Shown here one piece after another: positions 22,837-34,060 of a DNA stretch of 64,000 nt. The stretch covers positions 79,907,337 to 79,971,336 of the forward strand of contig OY992540.1 in assembly GCA_963921195.1 (NCBI GenBank), given 5' to 3'. The stretch's first letter is position 1, and the number at the start of each line of letters is the position of its first letter. This DNA is from Pegoplata infirma (lineage: Eukaryota > Arthropoda > Insecta > Diptera > Anthomyiidae). Both the position numbers and the translations under genes were made by a program. The notes under the pieces were generated by a model. It made no database searches. It had not been told where the DNA came from and was given only the letters and a program-made list of their open reading frames with translations.

Positions 22837-22842
22837 TTTAAT
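22837..22842 (-). terminator. ATTAAA polyadenylation signal of the small gene
   Basis: On the minus strand ATTAAA lies about 39 bases after the TGA stop at 22883-22881. It is the common variant of the poly(A) signal. Confidence 0.5.
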
Positions 22843-22880
22843 TAGTTCTAGGGGATGTCTTCCATAAGGAGCACCTTAGG

Positions 22881-23213
22881 TCAAACTTTTTTTGTGTTGG
22901 CATCACTGGAACACTTACATTTTGATTTGGAAGATTCAACAATAGATTTACCGCTATCAACTACTGCAAGACCATAATTATTGGATTGAGAATCATCTTG
23001 GTAATTAGATACCACCGGTTCAGCACCTTTTGCGTGAGCATTTTTATTTTCTTTTAAATCATCACAACGAGGACATATAAAATGTTTGCGATCAGTTTTT
23101 CTATATTGATCTTCTGCATCAATTTTATGATGTTCTTCAGCTTTGTTTTTGGACTTTTTAATACGACTGTAAAAATAAATGGCTGCTATCGAGGCATAAG
23201 TAGCTTTGGCTAC
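22881..23213 (-). CDS. Unknown small protein, exon 2 of 2
   Basis: Encodes 110 codons ending in TGA. An upstream acceptor CTAAAG places the first codon at GTA (23213), in phase with exon 1; CTAAT about 40 bases before the acceptor fits an insect branch point, although the pyrimidine tract is poor. The protein starts with a short hydrophobic stretch (ATYASIAAIYFY), then a Lys/Glu-rich part, a CPRC pair after KHFI, a polar Asn/Ser-rich tail and a final KCKC. The two Cys pairs could bind metal. No family is recognised. Base composition is normal for coding DNA and clearly unlike the AT-rich surroundings. It could instead be a decayed fragment of a larger gene. Confidence 0.6.
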   Translation of the reverse strand, partial: VAKATYASIAAIYFYSRIKKSKNKAEEHHKIDAEDQYRKTDRKHFICPRCDDLKENKNAHAKGAEPVVSNYQDDSQSNNYGLAVVDSGKSIVESSKSKCKCSSDANTKKV

Positions 23214-23446
23214 CTTTAGATCATGGCACAATAATACCAGGTAGTATTATTAGAATTTGTTGTCAATACCGTCCACCTCTTAAATTCAAAATTTAAAAAC
23301 ATAAATTCAAATAAATAAAAAAATCAAAACAAAAAAAATTATAATCAAAAACAAAAAAAAAATAAACAAGAAATCCCAGCAGACAAATTGAAAATATCTT
23401 CCAAAAAGTAGTTATGTTTATGCCCGTACACAAAACTTTAACCCAC

Positions 23447-23506
23447 GGTTTTAAACAAATTGATTAATTTTCCCAATACGAACACAGTTTTGGCAACAAT
23501 AACCAT
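23447..23506 (-). CDS. Unknown small protein, exon 1 of 2
   Basis: Twenty codons from ATG (23506-23504), MVIVAKTVFVLGKLINLFKT, ending at a GTGGGT donor (23446). Joined in phase 0 to exon 2 across a 233-bp intron, the product is about 130 residues. This N-terminus is hydrophobic with interspersed Lys, like a membrane or organelle targeting segment. The start fits a TATA box about 90 bases upstream. Without splicing the frame stops two codons later, so the exon call rests on the splice-site match and on the promoter. Confidence 0.5.
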
Positions 23507-23595
23507 CTTCTCCAATGAAATTCGATTGGAAATCTTCCTTTTATTTATTTGTTTGTTGGGTTGGTTTACTATTTGAATTTGTTGAAGCCAAGGGG

Positions 23596-23602
23596 TTTTA
23601 TA
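23596..23602 (-). promoter_or_regulatory. TATA box of the small gene
   Basis: TATAAAA on the minus strand. A start site about 30 bp downstream would be near 23570, leaving a 5' leader of about 60 bases before the ATG at 23506. Confidence 0.45.
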
Positions 23603-23939
23603 TTTGTTTACAAATTTTTGATTACTTTTTCTAATGATAGTACCGTTATAGTTTTACAATGCCTTTAGATGAAATTTTAAAAATTATTATTGAAATAACA
23701 CAAATTTGAAAGATTTCCAATTAAACTTACATTTGCTCTTCCATGTATGGTGGTACTATTAAAATAATGCGAAAATTTCACCATCTTTCAAATCAATTTA
23801 GCAAAATATGTAAATAATTAATTTTGAAATATTTTCTATTGGATATAAAAAATTAAGAAAGCTTTCAACAACACCATTTCCAAAACAAATTATAGCAAGA
23901 ATGATTTAGAATCAGAGAATTTCAATTTTTCAACATCTA

Positions 23940-24765
23940 CACTCAACCAAAAATCATTGTATTCCCAAAGAAAATCGCTGTAAATTCAACAGAAATCATT
24001 GTTGATTTTGACCCTACAAATATTTATGTTGATTTCAACAAAAGTTATTGTCAGTTTTTGTAAAAGTTGATCAGCTCGTTTTTTTGTAAATCAACTCTTA
24101 TTTTTTGTAAATTCAACTCATATTTTTGTTGATATAAGAAATTTTATTAATAAAAAAAAAGCTTGTTGTTATTTGTTAATATTCTTTTATTAAGCATAAA
24201 TCACAATATTTTTGTATTATCGTCGGCTTTTTAAGCTGCAATATTTGAAGACTTTCACAAAGATTTTCACACACACTTCGTTTATTCATGTTATGCACTC
24301 ATAAGCCATTCTCCAGTTTTCTGATGATACCAAACAAAATCCTTAAAAAAAAAAACAAAAAAGTTTTAATATGAATAATAGTATGAATACATAAAGTAAT
24401 CAGTGTATTTTTTTACTTACCAAATATTTTCAAATCAGATCCTATTTTTATTTATTTTTATAATATTAAATATTTTTATAAAAAACAAACACATAAATAA
24501 ATTTTATAAGAGATAAACACGATTCACATTGCTACCAACTCACTCGTCACTCGTTAATAATAAAAAAAAAAAAATGAACGAACAGGGTTGTTTTTTCTAT
24601 TTTGATTTATCTATTGAATTCTGTATAAGCGTTGTAAAAAGTTGATTCAACTTTACTGATTATTCAACGATATCAACATTAATTTTTGTTGAATACGGCA
24701 TTGTTCTGTAAAACTTGATCTACAATAGGTTTACTAATATTTCTACTAAGATATTTCTATGAGTG
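23940..24765. mobile_element. TIR element (CACTCAACC type), copy 2
   Basis: Same ends, TA flanks and orientation as copy 1, with scattered substitutions and small A-run length differences. The minus-strand GTAAGT (24420-24415), AG acceptor (24343-24342) and AATAAA (24286-24281) are all kept. Together the two copies flank the small gene as direct repeats. Confidence 0.85.
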
Positions 24766-24767
24766 TA

Positions 24768-25357
24768 ACAAGGGAAGTATCTCAACCCTTATGAACCGAT
24801 TTGCCTGAAACTTAAAATATATATAATAGAGACAATTCTAAGGTTGGGGTGTCTCGGCTTATCGGCCATATCGGGGATTTAGGGGTTCAAAACATGGGTC
24901 AAAAAATGGCGAAAAAATCATTTTTTGGATTTTTCAGCCATTTCTTTTTAAGAAACTATATGATGTTTTAATATAAGAAGAAAGATTTTTTTATTGCCTA
25001 TCCAATGGTGGCATAACCTTGTAAAAATTCGGCTTCTTTAAATATTTTTTTCAGGAAAATGTCTACATTTTGGGGGGTATGTATGTGAAGACATAGACCT
25101 ACGATATCCATATGAATTAGAAATAATCTTTATTAAATTTAAGTCGACACGTATTTTTGCCCTAGACGATATTCCTGTTAGTTCGGAAGTTATCAAAATT
25201 TTCCCGAAGGTCCACATGGTTTCATAAGGAGACAACGAAATTTTTAATCACCGATATGGCCGATAAGCTGAGACACCCCAACCTTAAAATCGTCTCTTTA
25301 ATATATATTTTAAGTTTCAGGCAAATCGGTTCATATAGGTTGAGATACTTCCCTTGT
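24768..25357. mobile_element. Fold-back element with about 110-bp inverted repeats
   Basis: Left ACAAGGGAAGTATCTCAACC, then GAACCGATTTGCCTGAAACTT and GGTTGGGGTGTCTCGGCTTA, mirrored on the right to CTTCCCTTGT. It begins at the TA that ends the previous element and is followed at once by the 35-bp satellite. The interior frame (25235-25038) is not recognised. Confidence 0.85.
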
Positions 25358-28205
25358 AAGAATTTTTCTGGAGGAGAAATGTCTCAGAATCTGAGAATTT
25401 TTATATAAGAAAAATTTTTCAGAATCTGAGAATTTTTCTATAAGAAAATTTTTTCAGAATCTCAGAATTTTTCTATAAGAAAATTTTTTCAGAATCTGAG
25501 AATTTTTCTATAAGAAAAATGTCTCAGAATCTATGATTTCTTTTTATAAGAAAAATGTCTCAGAATCTATGAATTTTTCTATAAGAAAAATGTCTTAGAA
25601 TCTGAGAATTTTTCTATAAGAAATATAAGAAAAATGTCTCAGAATCTGAAAATTTTTCTATAAGAAAAATGTCTCAGAATCTGATAATTTTTCTATAAGA
25701 AAAATGTCTCAGAATCTGATAATTTTTCAATAAGAAAAATGTCTCAGAATATGAGAATTTTGCTAAAAGAAAATTGTATCAGAATCTAAAAATTTTTCTA
25801 TGGAAAAAATTTCTCAGAATCAGAATTTTTCTGTAAGAAAAATTTCTCAGAATCTATGAATTTTTTTATAAGAAAAATGTCTCAGAATCTGAGAGTTTTT
25901 CTATAAGAAAAATGTCTTAGAATCTGAGAATTTTTCTATAAGAAAAATGTCTCATAATCTAAGAATTTTTCTATAACAAAAATGTCTCAGAATCTGAGAA
26001 TTTTTCTATAAGAAAAATTTCTCAGAATCTGAGAAAATGTCTCAGAATCTAAGAATTTTTCTATAAGAAAAATGTCTCAGAATCTGAGAATTTTTCTATA
26101 AGAAAAATGTCTCAGAATCTGAGAATTTTTCTATAAGAAAAATGTCTCAGAATCTGAGAATTTTTCTACAAGAAAAATGTTTCAGAATCTAAGAATTTTT
26201 CTACAAGAAAAATGTCACAGAATCTGAGAATTTTTCTATGAGAAAAATGTCTCACAATCTGAGAATTTTTCTATAGGCAAAACGTCTCAGAATCTGAGAA
26301 TTTTTCTATAAGAAAAATGTCTCAGAATCTGAGAATTTTTCTATAAGAAAAATGTCTCAGAATCCATGAGTTTTTCTGTAAGAAAAATGTCTCGGAATCT
26401 GAGAATTTTTCTATAAGAAAAATGTCTCAGAATCTGAGATTTTTTTAAAAGAAAAATGTCTCAGAATCTGAGATTTTTTTAAAAGAAAAATGTCTCAGAA
26501 TCTGTGATTTTTCTATAAGAAAAATGTCTCAGAATCTGAGAATTTTTCTATAAGAAAATGTCTAAGAATCTAAGAACTTTTCTATAAGAAAAATGTATCA
26601 GAATCTGAGAATTTTTCTATAAGAAAAATGTCTTAGAATCTGAGAATTTATCTATAAGAAAAATGTGTCAGAATCTGAGAATTTTTCTGTAAGAAAAATG
26701 TCTCAGAATAAGAAAATGTTTGTGTAAGAAAGATGCCTCAGAATCTGAAAATTTTTCTATAAGACAAATGTCTCAGAATCTGAGAATTTTTCTAAAAGAA
26801 AATTGTATCAGAATCTGAGAATTTTTCTATAAAAAAATGTTTTAGAATCTAAGATTTTTTCCATAAGAAAAATGTCTCAGAATCTGAAAATTTTTCTGTA
26901 AGAAAAATGTCTCATAATTTGAGAATTTTTCTATAAGAAAAATGTCTCAGTTCCTGAAAAATTTTTTATAAGGAAAATGTCTCAGAATCTGAAAACTTTT
27001 CTGTAAGAAAAATGTCTCATAATCTAAGAATTTTTCTATAAGAAAAATGTCTCAGAATCTGAGAATTTTTCTATAAGAAAAATGTCTCAGAATCTAAGAA
27101 TTTTTCTATAAGAAAAATGTCTCAGAATCTGAGAATTTTTCTATAAGAAAAATGTCTCAGAATCTGAGAATTTTTCTATAATAAAATTTTTCTATAAGAA
27201 AAATGTCTCAGAATCTGAGAATTTTTCTATAAAAAATGTCTCAGAATCTGAGAATTTTTCTATAAGAAAAATGTTTCAGAATCTGAGAATTTTTCTATAA
27301 GAAAAATGTCTTAGAATCTGAGAATTTTTCTATAAGAAAAATGTCTCAGAATCTGAGAATTTTTCTATAAGACAAATGTCTCAGAATCTGAGAATTTTTC
27401 TATAAGAAAAATGTCTCAGAATCTGAGAATTTTTCTATAAGAAAAATGTCTCAGAATCTGAGAATTTTTCTATAAGAAAAATGTCTCAGAATCTGAGAAT
27501 TTTTCTATAAGAAAAATGTCTCAGAATCTGAGAATTTTTCTATAAGAAAAATGTCTCAGAATCTGAGAATTTTTCTATAAGAAAAATGTCTCAGAATCTG
27601 AGAATTTTTCTATAAGAAAAATGTCTCAGAATCTGAGAATTTTTCTATAAGAAAAATGTCTCAGAATCTGAGAATTTTTCTATAAGAAAAATGTCTCAGA
27701 ATCTGAGAACTTTTCTATAAGAAAAATGTCTCAGAATCTGAGAATTTTTCCATAAGAAAAATGTCTCAGAATCTGAGAATTTTTCTATAAGAAAAATGTC
27801 TCAGAATCTGAGAATTTTTCTATAAGAAAAATGTCTCAGAATCTGAGAATTTTTCTATAAGAAAAATGTCTCAGAATCTGAGAATTTTTCTATTTGAAAA
27901 ATGTCTCAGAATCTGCGAATTTTTCTATAAGAAAAATGTCTCAGAATCCGAGAATTTTTTTATATGAAAAATGTCTCAGAATCTGAGAATTTTTCTATGT
28001 TTCAGAATCTAAGAAATCTGAAAACTTTTCTGTAGGAAAAATGAGAACTTTTCTATAGGAAAAATTTAAATTTTTCTATATGAAAAATGAGAATTTCTCT
28101 ATTTGAAAAATGAGAATTTTCTATAGGAAAAATGAGACTTTTTCTATAGCAAAAATGAGAATTTGTCTGAGAATTTGTCTATAGGAAAAATGTCTCAGAA
28201 TCATA
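25358..28205 (+). repeat. 35-bp palindromic satellite
   Basis: Roughly 75-80 head-to-tail copies of a 35-bp unit built on AAAAATGTCTCAGAATCTG followed by AGAATTTTTCTATAAG. The core CTCAGAATCTGAG is a perfect palindrome apart from its central base, and the flanking AGAAAAAT and ATTTTTCT extend the symmetry. Copies near the middle (27300-27900) are almost identical; both margins are diverged, the pattern expected from unequal exchange. There are no unique spacers, so it is not a CRISPR array. Confidence 0.97.
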
Positions 28206-28900
28206 GACTTGGTTTTTTTTTTGCTAAAAATGACGAATCCAAGATATATAAAAAACAGTTTTCATTAACAAGACAAACCGACATTTAAAATCCTACTGAT
28301 GATGACACTAACTGGGGTGTTTGAAACCGGTATAGGAAATACCAGAAATGTCTATAATTTTTAGAAATTCAATTTTTCTTCTGAATTTTTTCAACTTGAA
28401 CCCTTACAACAAATATAATTAGAGCCCGTGCTCGATCTGTACTTACAGAAAAAATCAAATAAGATTTTTTTTGTTAAAAAAATGTCTCAAAAATTGGTGA
28501 ACTTTTTCTATTGGAAAAATTTTTTGTTTTTGTAATCCAAATTCAGTTTTCGGTGCATTTTTCTATCAAAGTACCATTTGAAATTAATTATTAACCTTTT
28601 ATATGATATATTTTTTTTATTTTGGTTTTTTTATATAATAAATATTTTTTATAGGAAAATACAGGTTTAAATAAATGTTTTAAATACGAATGTGTGTAGA
28701 TTACAGGATACAAAATTATTTCTCATACAATTAAATATAAATACAATATCGTCAAAGTCACGATTAACAGTCTTCCAGAGATGTTGTTTATTTTAGAAGT
28801 CGAGTGATGATAAAAGTTTTTGAAACAAGCTGAAAAAATAAATAATAGTATTTCAGCTGAAAAATAAGGTAAAAAGTATATAAGCGGTATTTACTATTGA
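28206..28900. other. AT-rich spacer with a diverged relative of the 644-bp unit
   Basis: At about 28370-28460, ATAATTAGAGCCCGTGCTCG and CTTACAGAAAA correspond to ATAATTAGAGCCTGAGCTCG and CTTTACAGAAAA in the 644-bp array. It shows that the array unit derives from a dispersed repeat. The rest is unrecognised. Confidence 0.55.
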
Positions 28901-28904
28901 TAGC

Positions 28905-29055
28905 ATATTTGTAAGAGTAGCATAATTGCAAGGATAGCATATTTGCAAGGGTTGCATAATTGCAAGTATAGCTTAATTGCACGTATAGCATAATTGCAAG
29001 TATAGCATAATCGCAAGTATAGCATAATTGCAAGTATAGCATAATAGCTATGATT
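28905..29055 (+). repeat. 17-18-bp tandem repeat GCATAATTGCAAGTATA
   Basis: Eight or so degenerate copies. The minus-strand open frame through it (YTCDYAILAIML repeats) is a by-product. Confidence 0.8.
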
Positions 29056-29528
29056 TTATGCTGCAAAGCGTGAGCTTTTTTTTTGTATTACAAGTTTCCA
29101 GAATTTCTAGTTTTAAGCTAAAATAAATTTTCTAGCGATTTTTAAGTATGATCTTGCGACATTTTTTTTTTTTGAAAAATTGTTGACATCAGTGGTTCTT
29201 TTTGTTTTCCGACAAAGCTAAGAGATGTTAAGTATTGCAAGTTTTAAAAGCCAGAATTTGCTATTGGACTTAGTCTTGCATAAAATTAAAAGTCTAGCAA
29301 TTTTGTTGTGTTGGTCTTGCATACTTTTGCACTTATACTAGACATGCAAGGTTTAAAATGCATACAAGCGTAATTTGCTAACAAGAGTGAGCACCGCTTT
29401 TAAATTTTATTTGAACTTTTGAATTTCAAATAAAGTTATCAATTTTAAATCGAAAGTCCAAATAAGTAGTAGTAATTATTTTTATATGCATAAAATCTCA
29501 AACTACTTACTTAATGAAACTAATAATT
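29056..29528. other. AT-rich spacer, nothing recognised
   Basis: No gene, TIR or array recognised apart from scattered CTTGCA words related to the neighbouring MITEs. Confidence 0.4.
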
Positions 29529-29631
29529 GTATTCACATCAGAATTTTTTAGCCTAGCAAAGTGAATTTTTTTTTTACAAAACCCAAAATTTGCACTTTGC
29601 AAGGCTAAAAAATTCTGAAGTGGCCAATACA
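29529..29631. mobile_element. ATTCACNTCAGAA-family MITE, short copy
   Basis: GTATTCACATCAGAATTTTT is mirrored by AAAAATTCTGAAGTGGCCAATAC around about 50 bp with CTAGCAAAGTG / CACTTTGCAAGG pairing. Confidence 0.65.
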
Positions 29632-30089
29632 ATTAATAAAACCATGATTTTCCTAAAAAACTAAAATGATTGCTAAATTTTAAATCAAAATCAAATTTTC
29701 TACTGTTTTAAAATTTTTATTTTTTTTGCAATGAACTTGTTTTTTTTTTTTTTTTTAAATTCTACAATATTTTTTTTTTTTTTTGTTTTTGCAAGGTGTA
29801 TTTTAAATATTCTTTTTTTTAAGGCTAATGTTTTTTGTTTAACATTATAACATTTGTTTTTTTTTTTGTTTTGTTAATTGAATACAATTTTTTGTCGATA
29901 TTTTATTTAAAATATGTAATTTATGTATATAATTTATGGTTGTATTTAAGTATGTTCTAAATGTTTTACTACATTGTTTACTGAAACTGTTAAATTCTGA
30001 AATGAAAGATTTAAAAACTAAAGAAATATGGCCAGATACTTAGAAAACTTGAAAAAAAAGGATAGACTCTGGTAAAAATTATATTGATG
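29632..30089. other. T-rich spacer
   Basis: Long T-runs and AT-rich sequence, no feature recognised. Confidence 0.4.
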
Positions 30090-30331
30090 GTATTCACGTC
30101 AGAAATTTTAGTCTTGCAAAATTGCGCAATGTCAAAATTTAAATTTTTTTTGCTGTTTCTTTGTGAATAAAAGCAATTGTATTTATATTAAAATAAATTG
30201 CAAATCTTTTCTTGCAACTACGCATCATATAAAAGGTAATAGAAAAATAAAAATTTTATTAAAAATTTTTTTTAAAAAAAATTTGCAATATTGCACTGTT
30301 GCAAGGGTCAAAAAATTCTGAAGTGAATACC
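30090..30331. mobile_element. ATTCACNTCAGAA-family MITE
   Basis: GTATTCACGTCAGAAATTTT and AGTCTTGCAA at the left, TTGCAAGGG and AAAATTCTGAAGTGAATAC at the right; 242 bp. A close copy lies in a HERC2 intron at 60772-60996. Confidence 0.85.
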
Positions 30332-30340
30332 CTGATTATT

Positions 30341-30557
30341 GGTATTCACTTCAGAAATGTTTACTCTTGCAAAAGTGCAAGATTGCAACTTAAAAAAAAA
30401 TGTTGAATCAACTTTTACACTTTTCTATTAACTTGATGCGTAGTTGCAAGAAAAAATTCGCATATTCTTGCTACTCTGTACAAAATAACAAGCAAATAAA
30501 GAAAGTAGCAATTTTGACATTTCGCATCATTTTTGCAAAACTAAAATTTCTGAAGAT
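30341..30557. mobile_element. ATTCACNTCAGAA-family MITE, inverted neighbour copy
   Basis: Begins GTATTCACTTCAGAAATG and ends AACTAAAATTTCTGAAG. GATGCGTAGTTGCAAGAAAA inside is the complement of a block in the copy at 30090, so it lies in opposite orientation 10 bp away. It has no coding content. Confidence 0.65.
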
Positions 30558-30960
30558 TTTTAAAGATAAAAGTCTTTTCCCTTTTTGAAAATTGCATATT
30601 GTTTTCAAACTAAATAAAATTTTATAATTGAATCATTTAAATTAAAAACTTTTTTGTAGTAGACATATTTTTAAAGCTTTATACGGTTAAATAAATCTAT
30701 AAATGTTTTTTTTTTTTAATTTTTTGCGAAAAATATTATTATTTTACTAATTGATTGATTTTCAAACAAAAAAATTATCTATTAGCCACACAATCACTTG
30801 TTTTTTTAAAGCAACATATATTTGCAATAGATATAAGAAAATTTCGAGTTTATGATAATAATGAAAATATGATTTTTTAACAACTTAATACACCAAATAA
30901 AAAAATAAATTGTGTCAGATTTTGGTTTATTACATCCTATAAAGTGTTATTGGATAAATT
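30558..30960. other. AT-rich spacer, nothing recognised
   Basis: No gene or repeat structure recognised. Confidence 0.4.
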
Positions 30961-33900
30961 ACCTAAGTTTTTACTCTAGAAAAAAATAGGTAATTTATCC
31001 AAAGACAGATTGTTCCATAATCTAAGAAAGCTTTTTTATGGAAGTATGAATTTTTTCTGAAAAAATTTTACCGATTCTATAGAAAAAATTTCTTTTAATT
31101 ATTAGAGAATTTTTCTATTAAAAAAAATCTCAGATTCTAAAACTTTATTTCTTCCAAAAAAAAGCTTTTTAGACATCCATAAAAAACTTTCTCAGATTCT
31201 CAGAAAAATCGACTCACAATCTAAAAAAAAAACATTAAATAAACATTGTCTAAGAAAATAAGCAATCTGATAAAAAAAATTTAAAGAAAAATTGACCCAT
31301 AATCTGAGAAAGCTTTTTTATGGAAATTTAGATTCAATAGAAAAAATTTCTTTTTATTATTAGAATTCAAAGGAATTCCAATTCTTTTTTGAAAAATTTA
31401 AAAAAGAGAAATTTTTTTAAAAAGCAATCTGATAAAAAAAATTTAAAGACAAATTGTTCCATAATCTAAGAAAGCTTTTTTATGGAAGTATGAATTTTTT
31501 CTGAAAAAATTTTACCGAAAATTTCTTTTAATTATTAGACAATTTTTCTATAAAAAAAAATTCTCAGATTCTAAAACTTTATTTCTTCCAAAAAAATGCT
31601 TCTTAGACATCCATAAAAAAAACTTTCTCAGATTCTCAGAAAAATCGTCTCACTATCTAAAAAAAAAACATTAAATAAACATTGTCTCAGAAAATAAGAA
31701 AACTGTTTTTTTTAAAGCAATCTGATAAAAAAAAATTAAAGAAAAATTTTCCCCTAATCTGAGAAATTGAAAATAATCCAGCCTATAAGGAAAAAGCAAT
31801 CTGACAAAAAAAATTTAAAGACAAATTGTTCTATAATCTAAGAAAGCTTTTTTATGGAAGTATGAATTTTTTCTGAAAAAATTTTACCGATTCTATAGAA
31901 AAAATTTCTTTTAATTATTAGAGAATTTGTCTATAAAAAAAATCTCTGATTCTAAAACTTTATTTCTTACAAAAAAAGCTTTTTAGACATTCATAAAAAA
32001 CTTTCTCAGATTCTCAGAAAAATCGTCTCACAATCTAAAAAACAACATTAATTTATTTAATGTCTCAGAAAATAAGAAAACTTTATTATGGAAAAGTTGT
32101 ATCAGAGTCAGAAAAAGCTTTTTTTATAGAAAACCTGCTTCAGAGTCTGAGAAAGGGTTTTTACAGAAATGTTGTTACAATCTGAGAAAAAATTTCTTAA
32201 AAAAAAATATTTTAAAATCTAAGAAAGCTTTTTTATAGAAGTTTGAAAAGCTTTTTTTGAAGAAAAAATTTTAGAATCTGAGATTTTTTTTTTAGCTAAA
32301 TAATTATTTTTTTTATTAAAAACTATAAAAATGAGTTATTTCTCATAATCTTAGAAGGTTTTTTTTATAAAAAAAACTCTTAGAATCTGATATTTTTTAT
32401 AGAAAAAATGTTTTAAATTTTGAAAAAAAAAAATTATAAAAAAGCTTTTTTAGACTTTTTTTTTTTATAGAAAAATGTTTTAAATTTTGAATTTTTTTTA
32501 TAGAAATATCTTTTTTAAACTTTCCCTGTGGAAATTTTTTATAAAATAAAAACAAATTTTTAAAAAGCTTTATCAGATTATGCGACAATTTCTCAGATTG
32601 TGAGACAATTTTACTCACTGATGCCATTTAGCGTTTTTTTTTGGAATTCTCTTAGGCTCTTTTGACCTTCTTAGAAGCAATTTTTTTTAAATACTTTTTC
32701 TAAAAAAAAGCTTTTCAAAAATGAGCCATTTTTAAGAAAATGTGTTTAAAAAAATATGCTTCTAAGAAGGCCAAAAGACCATAAGAGAGTTTCAAAAAAA
32801 GCGATATTTGGCATTAGTGATTTTACTTAGAATATGAGAAAACTTTTTTTATTGAAGTCTGAGAAGCTTTTTTTATAGAAAAAAAGTTTTAAAATCTGGA
32901 AAAAAATTTAAATGAATTTTTAGAGAAAAATGGTATCAAAACTTAAAATTTTTTTATTTAAAAATTGTTTCAGAATCTGAGAAAGCTTTTTTTTAAATAC
33001 TCAGACTTAAAAAAAAAATCTCAGATTGTGAGACAATTTTTCTTAGAATATGAGAAAACTTTTTTTTATTGAAGTCTGAGAAGCTTTTTAATAGAAAAAA
33101 GTTTTAAAATCTGGAAAAAAATGTAATAAGAAAAGTTGTCTTAGAATCTCAGAAATTATTTCTACATAAAAATTGTGTCAGAATCGGAGAAATTTTTTTG
33201 GAGGATTATTGTCTTAAAACTCAGAAAATTGTAATTGAAAAATTGTCTCAGAATCTAAGAAAGCTTTTTTATTAAAAGCTGTTTCAGAACCTTTAAGAGT
33301 TTTTTCATAGAACAAAAACTTCCTCAGTGTCTGAAAAAGCTTTTTTATAAAAAAATTTCTTAAGAGTCAGAGACAGATTTTTTTGTCAAAAAAATGTGCC
33401 TCTGAGTCTAAAAAAGCTTTTTTATTAAAAAACTGTTTTAGAATTTAAAAATTGTATTAGAATCTGAGAAGTTTTTTATGTTGAAAAATTGTTTCAGAAT
33501 CTAAAACAGTTTTCAATAAAAAAAAACTTTCTTAGATTCAGAGGCACTTTTTCTATTAAAACAGCTTTCTTTGACTCTTAAGAACATTTTCTTTATAAAA
33601 GCTTTTTTAGACACTGAGGCAGTTTTTCTTCTATAAATGTCTACTATAAAAAAAAACTTCCAAAGACTGCGACAGTTTATCAATAAAAAATTTCCAATTT
33701 TTGGGACAATTTTTCCCTACATTTTTTTATATAAAAAAATTGTCTCAGAATCTAAAAAATTTTTTATTAGAAAAATTATTTCCGAATCTGAAAAATTTTT
33801 TATACATAAAAATAATCTCTAAAAAAAAAAAAAAAAAAATAGAGACAAATTGTCTGAAAATCTAATTTTTTACAGAAAAATTGTCACGCAATCTGAGATG

Positions 33901-34060
33901 TTTTTTTAATTGAAGTATTATCTCAGAATCTGAAAAGCTTTTAAGAAAAAATTGTAAAAAAATCTGCTTCAGAGCCTGAGAAGGTTCAGAATCTGAGAAT
34001 ATTTTTTTATATAGAAAAATTTTGTATGTGGAAAAATCGCCTTAGAATCTGACGGCCGTA
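30961..34060. repeat. Decayed AGAATCTGAGAAAGCTTTTT repeat field
   Basis: Words such as TCAGAATCTGAGAAAGCTTT and TTTTTATAGAAAAA recur every 30-40 bp with heavy divergence, apparently old relatives of the satellite at 25.4-28.2 kb. Within 31000-32090 a higher-order block of about 380-440 bp (starting AAGACARATTGTTCYATAAT) occurs three times. Frames open across this region are low-complexity and not coding. Confidence 0.8.

Noticed and set aside
25358..28205. CRISPR-like regular array
   Set aside because: Units abut with no unique spacers, and the DNA is from an animal; it is a satellite.
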